From positions 109,420-173,419 of the forward strand of contig MFPR01000030.1 in NCBI GenBank assembly GCA_001784175.1: a stretch of DNA of 64,000 bases. Reading direction: 5' to 3'. Under the pieces are notes generated by a model that worked only from the letters and a program-made list of their open reading frames with translations, ran no database searches and had not been told where the DNA came from. The position numbers were made by a program, and so were the translations under genes. The stretch comes from Candidatus Lindowbacteria bacterium RIFCSPLOWO2_12_FULL_62_27. Its GTDB lineage: Bacteria > Lindowbacteria > 2-12-FULL-62-27. Shown one piece after another: positions 42,987 through 50,270 of this stretch (positions are counted from its first letter, which is position 1; the number at the start of each line of letters is the position of its first letter).

Positions 42987-43014
42987 ATTATACGCCATTT
43001 GCGTACTGCGTCAA
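42987..43014 (-). promoter_or_regulatory. Promoter of the HigB-like toxin gene (leaderless)
   Basis: Read on the minus strand: TTGACG (43014-43009), a 16-base spacer, then a perfect TATAAT (42992-42987), followed after only four bases by the toxin ATG. Transcription should start at or inside the start codon. Confidence 0.75.
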
Positions 43015-43216
43015 GAGGAGATTTCCGATGGAGCGAATGAGATGGATGGGGAGCTGGTTGACGTGCTTTGAGTCCTTTCAATCATAGGGTGTGTGTATCA
43101 TACCCTCGATCATTCCAAAAAATAATTCTTGACATCCACCCGAATGTCACGTGTCAGGTGCCTAGTGTATCCCTGTAGAAAGAATCAAAAAATTGAAACG
43201 CTCCTGATAAATCATC

Positions 43217-43314
43217 TTACACCACAAATCGTGCGATTCCGCCAATTGTGGTGTAACCACAGGCTGTTTGCCAATCCAAAATATGTCAAGTTTTTAATAT
43301 ATAATACTTGACAT
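43217..43314. promoter_or_regulatory. Two operator-like palindromes and promoter of the AbiEi-like gene
   Basis: TTACACCACAA (43217-43227) and TTGTGGTGTAA (43246-43256) are perfect 11-base inverted arms around 18 bases. ATGTCAAGT (43283-43291) and ACTTGACAT (43306-43314) are perfect nine-base arms enclosing a TATAAT (43300-43305). The second dyad overlaps the likely promoter, whose -35 box is not clear. The gene starts at 43356 after GCAGGAGG. The layout suits autoregulation by its own product. The rest of 43083-43355 is AT-rich without a gene. Confidence 0.7.
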
Positions 43315-43355
43315 TCTTCCTAGATTAGACGATCCTATTTGCAGGAGGCGATATC

Positions 43356-44078
43356 ATGCGAACCGCACAAGCCATTCGGAGACGTATACAAGCTCGGGGG
43401 CCAGACTCGCTTTGGACCTTCAATGACTTTGGGGGATTCCCGGGTTATGCGGTGGCGCAGGCTTTGAGCCGACTGGCCAAGGAGGGATTCATCAGGCGGA
43501 TCAGAAGGGGCCTCTACTACTACCCCAAGATGACAGCCATGGGTCCATCAAAGCCGAGCACCGCGTTGCTTCTGGCCAAGACGATCAGGCGCTCGAAGGG
43601 TGGGACAATCTTTGCCGGCGGAACGGCGTCTTTTCAAAATCTGGGCATCACGACACAGGTTCCGGCTCAATATACAATTCTGGGAAACCTGGCGCCGAGA
43701 ACGATACAGATCGGGGAGGTGACGGTACGGATTCGCCAGCGCTCGTTCGGTCACCTGAAAGGAGCCAGCCAGGAGGACTTCTGGGTTTTGGATTCCATCC
43801 GAAATTTAAAACATGTCCCGGACTCCACGCCGACGAATGCGGTGGCGAAGATCGTCGCCAATCTTCGAACCTCAGGTCGATCCGTGCAACGGAGACTGCT
43901 GCAGTTTGCGCGAGGCGAGCCGCCGCGAGTCAGGGCGGTTCTAGGCGCGATCGCGGAGAGAATCGGGTATCGCGGACCGGAGACCGAGATGCTGAAGAAA
44001 TCGCTGAATCCCCTTACCAAGTATCATCTGGATGTTGCTTCGGCGTTGCCAAACGCGTCGGCTTGGAATATCGTGTAG
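43356..44078 (+). CDS. AbiEi/DUF6088-type winged-helix regulator, no partner
   Basis: In this 240-residue protein an N-terminal winged helix (AVAQALSRLAKEGFIRRIRRGLYYYPK) is followed by the AbiEi-like domain (STALLLAKTIRR, FAGGTASFQNLGITTQ, RTIQIGEVTVRIRQRSF). AbiEi proteins are the antitoxin/repressor half of type IV toxin-antitoxin or abortive-infection pairs; the AbiEii nucleotidyltransferase normally follows immediately. Here the next gene is on the other strand, so the toxin partner is missing or elsewhere. Confidence 0.75.
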   Translation: MRTAQAIRRRIQARGPDSLWTFNDFGGFPGYAVAQALSRLAKEGFIRRIRRGLYYYPKMTAMGPSKPSTALLLAKTIRRSKGGTIFAGGTASFQNLGITTQVPAQYTILGNLAPRTIQIGEVTVRIRQRSFGHLKGASQEDFWVLDSIRNLKHVPDSTPTNAVAKIVANLRTSGRSVQRRLLQFARGEPPRVRAVLGAIAERIGYRGPETEMLKKSLNPLTKYHLDVASALPNASAWNIV

Positions 44079-44089
44079 GCTATGTTGCT

Positions 44090-44296
44090 TTAGGCTTTGA
44101 CTGCAGGTTCGGACTTTAGAGCCTCATCAACTGAAACATAGCCGTCCTTTATGGCCATGCATGCACGGAGCAAATGCAACTCATACATCATGTCGTCTGT
44201 CGGAAACTCGGCACGAATAGACTGGCGGAGTTTGTCGAGTTTACTCGCCGGGATCCTTGCCTCACGTGCCACTTTTCTGTAGTTGAATATTTTCAT
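44090..44296 (-). CDS. Small antitoxin-like partner of the PIN protein
   Basis: This 68-residue protein starts after GAGGAGG, which overlaps the toxin stop. It is helical: MKIFNYRKVAREARIPAS, then a C-terminal amphipathic part (YVSVDEALKSEPAV). It has no recognised family, but position and size fit the antitoxin of the adjacent PIN toxin. Alternatives are an unrelated small regulator. Confidence 0.55.
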   Translation of the reverse strand: MKIFNYRKVAREARIPASKLDKLRQSIRAEFPTDDMMYELHLLRACMAIKDGYVSVDEALKSEPAVKA

Positions 44297-44307
44297 TGTC
44301 AGCCTCC

Positions 44308-44757
44308 TCAAATTTCTGGCGGTGACAATATTTCAATGGTTGGCAGACCCAATGAAATATTGACATCATTGACCTTTGCCCTCCGGCGGCGATTGACAAG
44401 GTGCTTGAAATTCCAAGACAGCAGAATATCCTGCCTCGTCAATACGGATGCCGCCACATGCAAGGCGTCGTTGCGCATGACCGGCGTAAAGACGCCCGAA
44501 TCAACATATCGCTGTGCCAACCCCTGCATTTCTTCCGTCAGCGAGTGGATTGAAAATCCTTCGATCAATCCCTCCATTTTACTCTTCAAATTTCCATCGG
44601 TCGTTTGCAATATCTCTTGACGAGTAATTTCGGCGGTCGAGACATCGAAATCACCGATACGTTTCCAAAAGCGTCGCGTCTCCGTTTGTCTTTCTTTCAA
44701 GCGTTCATCAAAGTACGCGCTGATTATCGACGTATCGAGATAGACATGCAATTTCAT
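44308..44757 (-). CDS. PIN-domain protein (VapC-like toxin)
   Basis: The 149 residues contain the PIN-fold acidic residues: HVYLDTSIISAYFDER (first Asp), VSTAEITRQEI (Glu) and MRNDALHVAASVLTRQDILLSWNFKHLVN (later Asp and Asn). Proteins with this fold cleave tRNA or rRNA. The minus-strand upstream region has TAGAAT with CTGACT 16 bases before it, and GAGGGTGG before the ATG. The order, toxin before antitoxin, matches the two other pairs in this window. Confidence 0.8.
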   Translation of the reverse strand: MKLHVYLDTSIISAYFDERLKERQTETRRFWKRIGDFDVSTAEITRQEILQTTDGNLKSKMEGLIEGFSIHSLTEEMQGLAQRYVDSGVFTPVMRNDALHVAASVLTRQDILLSWNFKHLVNRRRRAKVNDVNISLGLPTIEILSPPEI

Positions 44758-44854
44758 CAGGCCACCCTCGTTTCACTGTGTAATTCTACCACATTATAAA
44801 TCAAAGTCAGAATTTTAATAGAGTCGGTCGTGCGGTGTAAAGGCCGATCAGACG

Positions 44855-45064
44855 TCAATCGCCCTGTTGTGCGCGACGGAGTTGACGGTTATCCAATTCT
44901 TCGGAGATGAGCGCCTCATTTTCACCGAGGAAATCACGGATATCATCCACGTTGTCAAGAACAATCCTGGCGATGGCAGGCGTGATAATGCGGCTGATGT
45001 TCATGGTGCGGTCGAAGATGACGAGCGCCGGGACGCCGGCGTAGGTGGTGCTACGGGAAGCCAT
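44855..45064 (-). CDS. Small protein of unknown function in phage-like operon
   Basis: The 69 residues follow AAGGAG: MASRSTTYAGVPALVIFDRT, then a helical Ile/Arg/Asn-rich region and a charged C-terminus (ISEELDNRQLRRAQQGD). I do not recognise a family. It overlaps the preceding gene by 14 bases and is the last of a set of small co-directional genes below the nuclease and SSB-tip genes, which suggests mobile-element cargo or accessory DNA-metabolism proteins. Confidence 0.55.
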   Translation of the reverse strand: MASRSTTYAGVPALVIFDRTMNISRIITPAIARIVLDNVDDIRDFLGENEALISEELDNRQLRRAQQGD

Positions 45065-45299
45065 GGGAATTCTCCTTCTCCGCCGGGGGCGGGAGGAAGT
45101 TGCCCATCTCGGTCAGGAGATGGGGCGCGTGTTTGCGTGTGTAGGCGATAGCAACCGCCCGGGCGTGGGACAAGGCGACGGCGAAGATGACTTTGCGCGG
45201 GTCGGATTCCGTGAGGCGGAAATTGTCAAGCGCGGAGTCCCGGCCATCACAAAAGACCGGGATGCCGCTTTTGCCTATGCGCTGAATGGCTGTGGACAT
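45051..45299 (-). CDS. Small protein of unknown function in phage-like operon
   Basis: The 82 residues start after a strong AAAGGAGG. RIGKSGIPVFCDGRDSALDNF is followed by SDPRKVIFAVALSHARAVAIAYTRKH, a helical segment, and a charged tail. There is no membrane segment or known motif. The good ribosome site and overlaps with neighbours support it as real. An upstream extension of the frame is rejected because it lacks a ribosome site. Confidence 0.55.
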   Translation of the reverse strand: MSTAIQRIGKSGIPVFCDGRDSALDNFRLTESDPRKVIFAVALSHARAVAIAYTRKHAPHLLTEMGNFLPPPAEKENSHGFP

Positions 45300-45312
45300 G
45301 ATGTGCCTCCTT

Positions 45313-45597
45313 TCAATATTCGTCCGGCAGCATGGCGGTGAAGCCGCCGGTTTCGTTTTGGCCGAACCACGCACGGATTGAACCCTCCGGCGCGTTGCGG
45401 TTGTGGCCGAGTTCCTCGGCGCGGCCGTCTTTGAAAAAACAGCAATACAAGTGGTCTTCACGGTCGAGACTGGCCTTGGCGGCGGCCTCGATCATGGCCG
45501 TGGCTTCGTCGTTGTGGGTTTCCAAGAGTTTGATGAAACCCGGCGTTACATGGGAAACGTAGAACATCGTCAGCGGGCGAGAAGTGGGGCTGGACAT
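45313..45597 (-). CDS. Small protein of unknown function in phage-like operon
   Basis: The 94-residue acidic protein has MFYVSHVTPGFIKLLETHND, DREDHLYCCFFKDGRAEELG and GSIRAWFGQNETGGFTAMLPDEY as recognisable blocks, suggesting a compact alpha/beta domain. No family is recognised. It lies 13 bases before the 82-residue gene. Bases 45598-45739 between it and the next gene contain a TTATCCA/TGGATAA dyad (45684-45701) but no gene. Confidence 0.55.
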   Translation of the reverse strand: MSSPTSRPLTMFYVSHVTPGFIKLLETHNDEATAMIEAAAKASLDREDHLYCCFFKDGRAEELGHNRNAPEGSIRAWFGQNETGGFTAMLPDEY

Positions 45598-45739
45598 GGG
45601 GATGCACCTGCCTTTGTGAGATCCCCTTCGCTACCGTGTGTTGTGCTCACCATCCATGGTTGCGCGCGACACAGCTCCGGGGATTATCCATCCGTGGATA
45701 AAGATGCGGCCGTCTCCGCAACGCAGAGACAGCCATGAA

Positions 45740-45916
45740 TTACGCGAGCGGGTTGTCGTGGATTTGGGCGGCGGGACCTTTGAGACGGCGGATCACCTCC
45801 AGACCGCCTTTTTTATAGACGGTCAGTGTCACGAGGTTCCCATCCGGATCGTAGACTGCCCAAAATCGGTCGTACTTTTCGAGGATAAAGTCTCGCGTGG
45901 CGATTGCTGTGCTCAT
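45740..45916 (-). CDS. 58-residue protein coupled to the nuclease gene
   Basis: A short frame starts at the ATG that overlaps the nuclease stop by four bases (ATGA) and reads MSTAIATRDFILEKYDRFWA, then VYDPDGNLVTLTVYKKGGLE and VIRRLKGPAAQIHDNPLA. The strand-turn-strand DPDGNLVTLTVYKKGG looks like a small beta domain. The overlap, codon use and position argue for a real gene although it is under 60 residues. Function is unknown. Confidence 0.6.
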   Translation of the reverse strand: MSTAIATRDFILEKYDRFWAVYDPDGNLVTLTVYKKGGLEVIRRLKGPAAQIHDNPLA

Positions 45917-46692
45917 TCTGAATCACCCCCGTTCTCCGTGTAGTTGGGCAGCGTGCCGCCAAGGCAGAGCCGTCGAAATTCACACCAGCCGCAGGCCGGC
46001 GTGACGTTGCGGGGAAAGATGCCGGCGCTGACGGCTTTGCCGACCTGGTTGATCGTCGCGATCAGGTGGTCGAAATGCTCCTTTGTTCGGATCGTGCGAA
46101 GTTCCATGAGCTGGCCTTTCGGGAACTTCTTGGTCGGCTTCACGATCACGCGGTAGATGACCTCGATCGGGCCGGGGAGTTTTTTCTCGAAGGCCAGCCC
46201 GAAGGCATATACGCTCGGCTGGATCTGCAGGTCCGCTTGGGGCTGGGACCACGCACGTTTGGAGGTCTTTATCTCGAGGACGGTCTTGCCTTCGACCATC
46301 GCGTCAACCGTGCCGGTCAGGATCACGTTGTTGCCGTCGATCTGGAAGGGCGTTTCGACGGCGGTGATTTTGAGCGGGACGGCCTGCTCGTGATAGGTCG
46401 TGACAAGCGTTCGGACCAGGTCGTTGATTTCGGCAGGTAACAGCGCGTTGTCATATTCGTTGCTGGTTGCGGCGTCGACCGAGAGAGAGGCTTCGGTCAG
46501 GGCGTCCTGCAGGGATTTGCCGATGTGGATGGCCTCGACGCCGGCGTGGGTGGCGGTGCCGACGATGAAAAACGTCTGGTTCGGCGTTGGCACCTGGTCG
46601 ATGTAGCGCAGGCGAAATTTGTGCGGGCAGGATAGGTAGGCGGTTATCTTGCTCGCGGAAAGATAGACCTTGCCATTGTTCAAGTCGATCAC
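45913..46692 (-). CDS. PD-(D/E)XK exonuclease, RecB/Cas4 type
   Basis: The 259 residues start at GTG after GGAGG. LSASKITAYLSCPHKFRLRYID is the RecB-nuclease opening with a first Cys. GTVDAMVEGKTVLEIKTSK contains the catalytic Asp and E-x-K. CGWCEFRRLC plus the first Cys can form the iron-sulphur cluster of Cas4/AddB-type nucleases. Such enzymes accompany phage or mobile-element recombination proteins; the next gene upstream has an SSB-like tail. Confidence 0.88.
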   Translation of the reverse strand: MIDLNNGKVYLSASKITAYLSCPHKFRLRYIDQVPTPNQTFFIVGTATHAGVEAIHIGKSLQDALTEASLSVDAATSNEYDNALLPAEINDLVRTLVTTYHEQAVPLKITAVETPFQIDGNNVILTGTVDAMVEGKTVLEIKTSKRAWSQPQADLQIQPSVYAFGLAFEKKLPGPIEVIYRVIVKPTKKFPKGQLMELRTIRTKEHFDHLIATINQVGKAVSAGIFPRNVTPACGWCEFRRLCLGGTLPNYTENGGDSE

Positions 46693-46810
46693 TCCTTTCC
46701 TCCTTCGCCGGACATCGCCTTCGGCTTCTGCGGGCTACGGAGGACGGGTTCAAACAACCATGCGAGGGGTGGAACCTCGCCGGCTGCGTGGTGTACCCCG
46801 CAACGCGGGG

Positions 46811-47734
46811 TTAGAACGGGACGTTGTCGTCGTGGGCGACGCCCGCGTGGGCAAGCTCGCCGTTTTTGGATTCGACGACTTTCTTCTTGAGCGCGTCGAT
46901 GAGCTTGGAGATTTTGAAACTGGAGAGCTGCGGCAGGGGGTAAACCCGGCCTTTGCAAAGTTCCTTGATCGTCGACTCCACGAAGTCGTGGGTGTTGGTC
47001 TCGCCAACGAGGCGGCCGAGCTGATTGATCAGCGACTCGGCGTAGGAGAGCTGGCGAGGCTGGGCGAGGACGAAGGCTTTCTTGCCGGACGTGGAGTTGG
47101 GCGATTCGGCCTTGGATGTGCGGTCGGTCTTCGCGACGAGTTCGAGGGCCTTGTCGATAATCTCGGACGCATGGCCTTTATTCAGGTCGGCGAAGTACGC
47201 GCCGTCGAGCCCGACAGCGTTGTCGAGATGTTGGCCTGTGGACTTTTCGTAACGTCGCGAGAGTTTTTCGTAGAGGCTGACTTGTGCGGGACTCGCGGGA
47301 TCGTCCGGGCGTTTGACGGACTTTTTGCCGTTGCCGTTACCATTGCCGTTGCCGTTGGGCTTGGTGGCCGGAGTCGCTGCTTTCGGAGCGGGGGACGGTG
47401 CTGACGACGCCGGGACAACGGGAGCGGTTTTGGTTTCAGCTACCGCTACCGTTTTCGTCTCTGTCTGAACCGGCGCGGCTTTCGACTGCGCAGCGAGATC
47501 ATCCAGTTGCGTCTGTACTTCAAGCGGCGGTGTACCGACCTGCGACGAGGGTTCGTTCCGATGGATTGCATGAACGACGGCCTTTTCGCATTCGGCCATG
47601 AGTTCGTGCGCGATCTTCGTGGCGTCCGAGAGCACGGCGCCTTCGAACATCTTGTCGATCGACACGCTGTAAAATGCGTGCTCGCCGTAGTCACCGAGGT
47701 TGACGCGGCGGGCGTAGGTGGTGTGGACCTTCAT
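46811..47734 (-). CDS. Phage-like protein with Gly-Asn linker and SSB-type C-terminal tip
   Basis: The 307 residues start at MKVHTTYARRVNLGDYGEHA after AGGAGG. The N-terminal 70 residues form a compact domain, then there is a Pro/Ala/Thr linker with (GN)4-5 before GKKSVKRPDD, a helical region with PAQVSLYEKLSRRY, and a final acidic AHDDNVPF. That tip closely resembles the DDDIPF tail by which single-strand-binding proteins recruit repair enzymes. With the RecB-type nuclease downstream, a role in single-strand DNA handling or recombination is likely. A perfect hairpin (46795-46811) sits at the stop codon. Confidence 0.65.
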   Translation of the reverse strand: MKVHTTYARRVNLGDYGEHAFYSVSIDKMFEGAVLSDATKIAHELMAECEKAVVHAIHRNEPSSQVGTPPLEVQTQLDDLAAQSKAAPVQTETKTVAVAETKTAPVVPASSAPSPAPKAATPATKPNGNGNGNGNGKKSVKRPDDPASPAQVSLYEKLSRRYEKSTGQHLDNAVGLDGAYFADLNKGHASEIIDKALELVAKTDRTSKAESPNSTSGKKAFVLAQPRQLSYAESLINQLGRLVGETNTHDFVESTIKELCKGRVYPLPQLSSFKISKLIDALKKKVVESKNGELAHAGVAHDDNVPF

Positions 47735-47859
47735 GGGTCTCAAACCTCCTGTTTTTGTGGGTTTTTCGCGCCATGCGCGATTTGTGGAAACGAGTGGTTG
47801 ATCTATGTCGAGGGATTTCAGGGCGTTAGTTGGGACTTGCCACACGCCCCCCTGAAGAC

Positions 47860-47892
47860 AAAAAATCCGGTGGCGTGGAGGGACGCCACCGG
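47860..47892 (-). terminator. Intrinsic terminator or attenuator in the leader of the phage-like operon
   Basis: CCGGTGGCGT (47867-47876), a GGAGGG loop and ACGCCACCGG (47883-47892) form a perfect ten-pair stem. Read on the minus strand it is followed by ATTTTTT. It lies about 130 bases before the ATG of the SSB-tip gene and no minus-strand gene is upstream of it, so it may attenuate that operon or end a small RNA. Confidence 0.7.
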
Positions 47893-48721
47893 GATGAGTG
47901 ATATGAGTCAGTGCCCCGCGCCTGTGAGGCGCGCCAATCCGGAGAAATGCAAGCGCGGGGTCGTATATGTTCCGGAGGGCCGCACGGGTGGGATGTGTGC
48001 GGAGTGCCCACCCTCCGGGTTGAGGCATTTACGGGGAGCTGTGAGCGAGGGCTCGCTCGGGATGGATATGTGTTCAGAGGTTACGCGCTCTGTAACGACG
48101 TGGACTTTCGACCACGCTCACCGCTCGGCCGGGCCAAGCAAGCCCCGACCGTCACAGCGGTGTTTTTACAAGTCCTGTCCGTCGGACTGTGTTATTTGCA
48201 CGACCCGTGTGGGGATGAAGCGCGGTAATCAACGCCGGCGAGTCACGCCTTGTTGCCGCACCCTCCGTCAAACGGCACATCGTGTGCCGCTTCGGGTACG
48301 GCGCCGTCCATGGCGCCGTGATCTTCCGGGGTCGCCGTCCCTGGTAGGACGTTTTTGACCTGCTTGTTTTTGAACTGAATGTTTGCCGCGAATGAAAAGC
48401 GGCTGATCACAAAGTGACAGCCGCTTTCGCGGCGATGTTTTCACATCGCCGGTGGTCGGGTGTGGTCTGGCTGGGGTCGGCGGTCACGATGACCGCCGCA
48501 AAACTGCCATGGATGGCCATCTGGCGGTTGGGCGCGCACAGATACGTCCGCCGGCTAGCGCGCAAGAATGCTTTTCGCGCTTCTCACCTCTCGCTACCGC
48601 CTTGGCATCATGTTGTTACAACATTCATGCAACAAAATTTAAAAAGGGGTGGAAACTGCCGTTTAGATTAACCAGAAAGGCGAAGTTCTTTTAAAACAAA
48701 ATCCTGTGGAGGTGAGGAGCC
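47893..48721. other. Structured non-coding region with serial perfect hairpins
   Basis: About 830 bases lie between the minus-strand phage-like operon and the plus-strand envelope operon without a convincing gene. Perfect stem-loops follow each other: CGGCACA/TGTGCCG (48273-48289), ACGGCGCC/GGCGCCGT (48298-48319), AAAGCGGCTG/CAGCCGCTTT with an inner TCAC/GTGA (48396-48427), CGGCGATG/CATCGCCG (48430-48451) and CGGCGGTCA/TGACCGCCG (48478-48498). ATGTTGT-T-ACAACAT (48610-48624) lies nearer the next promoter. It could be a structured RNA, a replication or transfer origin, or a boundary. A plus-strand frame at 47894-48358 is open but unconvincing. Confidence 0.65.
48642..48670 (+). promoter_or_regulatory. 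Possible island promoter motif before the FlgT-like operon
   Basis: AAAAGGG (48642-48648), 11 bases, then CGTTTAGATTA (48660-48670) resembles the three AAAAATC-N11-CGTTTATACAT elements at 58980, 59667 and 61724, with several changes. It precedes the GTG at 48722 by about 50 bases. Confidence 0.35.
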
Positions 48722-49627
48722 GTGCGGTACTTTCCTATTCATGTGGTTCGGCGCACGCAAACAATCGCGGTCTCAATTCTGTCATTCCTGTTTCTTCTTG
48801 GTATTTCTGTTTATGAAGCTGATGCGGGGTTGAGAAAACGCGTTCTCATCTCCGTCCACGCCCCCGACGCCGTTACCCGGGACATCGTTGCCGGCGCCCT
48901 CGCGCGGGAGCTTGATCGGTACCGCGACATCCTCGTCATCGACGAGCGGTTCGAGCAGACGTTTCTTCCATATATGAAATACAAAAGCCACGTGATCGTT
49001 CAGGTCGATGTGCTTCAGATGTATGCGTCCGAATCGGTCGATCATTCATGGAAAAAATGGAAAAAAGTCCCCGCGCTGGCGGCCGCCACGGTGATGTACC
49101 CCGTGATGGCCATTTCCCTGATCGCGCTTCCATCAGTCAGATCCGATGAATACGCTACCGTCCACACTGACGGCTATTTTTTGGCCAATGTCGCCCTCTT
49201 CGATATGACAACCGAACGATCCTTCGCCCGCACCCAGACCGGATTGTCGTTCCAGTTGGGCGTTCCGCAGGTTGGCAAAAAAGTCGACTACTCCGATCTC
49301 ATCCTGACAAATGTCTCGGATAACAAGTTTCGATCTCTGGCGAAATGGATCGTCCGGGAAACTCACCGGCGGCCGGGCCAGACATGGGTCTTCGGCCAGT
49401 CCTCCGAGCGCGCGTTCGTCAACGCCGGAAGCCTCGACGGAATCAAACCCGGCAAAAAACTCAAAATATACCGGCCCTGCGACATCCATGCGCCCGGTAC
49501 GGCAAACGTCGTAGTCCGGGCCGCCGAATATGCCGGGACCGTCAGGATCGTCCACGTGGACGAACTGTTTTCCATCGCAGAGCCGATCGGATTCTCCCTT
49601 TCGGGAGAATACATCACCAAAGAGTGA
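48722..49627 (+). CDS. Exported protein with FlgT-like C-terminal domain
   Basis: The 301 residues start at GTG after GGAGGTGAGGAG. A signal peptide (TIAVSILSFLFLLGISVYEADA) leads to an alpha/beta region (RKRVLISVHAPDAVTRDIV), a hydrophobic helix pair (VPALAAATVMYPVMAISLIALP) and a C-terminal module (VNAGSLDGIKPGKKLKIYRP, then AGTVRIVHVDELFSIAEPIG). That module has the pattern of the FlgT C-terminal domain of the flagellar H-ring. No flagellar genes are otherwise present. It is first of an operon of four envelope genes. Confidence 0.6.
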   Translation: MRYFPIHVVRRTQTIAVSILSFLFLLGISVYEADAGLRKRVLISVHAPDAVTRDIVAGALARELDRYRDILVIDERFEQTFLPYMKYKSHVIVQVDVLQMYASESVDHSWKKWKKVPALAAATVMYPVMAISLIALPSVRSDEYATVHTDGYFLANVALFDMTTERSFARTQTGLSFQLGVPQVGKKVDYSDLILTNVSDNKFRSLAKWIVRETHRRPGQTWVFGQSSERAFVNAGSLDGIKPGKKLKIYRPCDIHAPGTANVVVRAAEYAGTVRIVHVDELFSIAEPIGFSLSGEYITKE

Positions 49628-49637
49628 GGTGATTTGA

Positions 49638-50270
49638 GTGAACGCGAAACCCGTTTTTTCAATCCTTGCCGTCATCTTGGCGTTTGTCGTATCGACAGGG
49701 TGCGATGACCGGCCGAACACCAGGGTAAAAACGAATCCGAACGAGAAGGTCATTTACAACTCGTATGACGCCCGCCATCCGGAAAACCGGCCGGACTGGA
49801 CATTGATCGATCGTCCCGCCGAACACGGCGCCTTTTTCTATTTCACCGGCGTCTCAGATCGGTTCACGACAGAGCTTGACGCCCGCGATCACGCCCTCTT
49901 CATGGCCCGCAAGGAAATCGCCGATCGAGTTCTAAACCTTGTCGAAACGTCCCGCAAGGAATCCCGCGACCGCGCAGGTTCTGCCGGCGACGGATCCGAC
50001 ATCCAGGTCGGGAGCAAGAGCCGGGTGGACGCCATCGCCCGTGTCGCCGTCTCGCAGGTACAACCCAAGGAGTGGTTTCTTCGGAAAATCCAGGCCGAAA
50101 GCGGCAAAGTCTACTGGGAAGCCATGGTCCTTGCCGAAATTCCCAGGGATGCGATCCAGCGCGAAATCAACCGCGTCTCCCGCGCCCTGAACGCCCTTGA
50201 GAAGGACGACAAAACGTTCCCGCTCAAAAGCACTCGGCTAACGGCCGGCAAATTGGACGAGGTGGAATAA
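49638..50270 (+). CDS. LPP20-like lipoprotein
   Basis: In this 210-residue protein the lipobox VVSTGC puts Cys22 at the mature N-terminus. RPDWTLIDRPAEHGAFFYFTG, DARDHALFMARKEIADRVLNL and the later AIARVAVSQVQPKEWFLRKI and VYWEAMVLAEIPRDAI follow the LPP20/FlgT-N order (substrate-less envelope lipoproteins, often beside FlgT/FlgP). It is preceded by GAGGTGA and starts at GTG. It is co-transcribed with the FlgT-like gene and with the next gene, which has the same plan. Confidence 0.65.
   Translation: MNAKPVFSILAVILAFVVSTGCDDRPNTRVKTNPNEKVIYNSYDARHPENRPDWTLIDRPAEHGAFFYFTGVSDRFTTELDARDHALFMARKEIADRVLNLVETSRKESRDRAGSAGDGSDIQVGSKSRVDAIARVAVSQVQPKEWFLRKIQAESGKVYWEAMVLAEIPRDAIQREINRVSRALNALEKDDKTFPLKSTRLTAGKLDEVE

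Noticed and set aside
47894-48358. A 154-codon plus-strand frame rich in Cys beginning MSDMSQCPAP
   Set aside because: The ribosome site overlaps the terminator stem, the composition is Arg/Pro/Cys-rich as in out-of-frame GC-rich DNA, and the region is dominated by hairpins.
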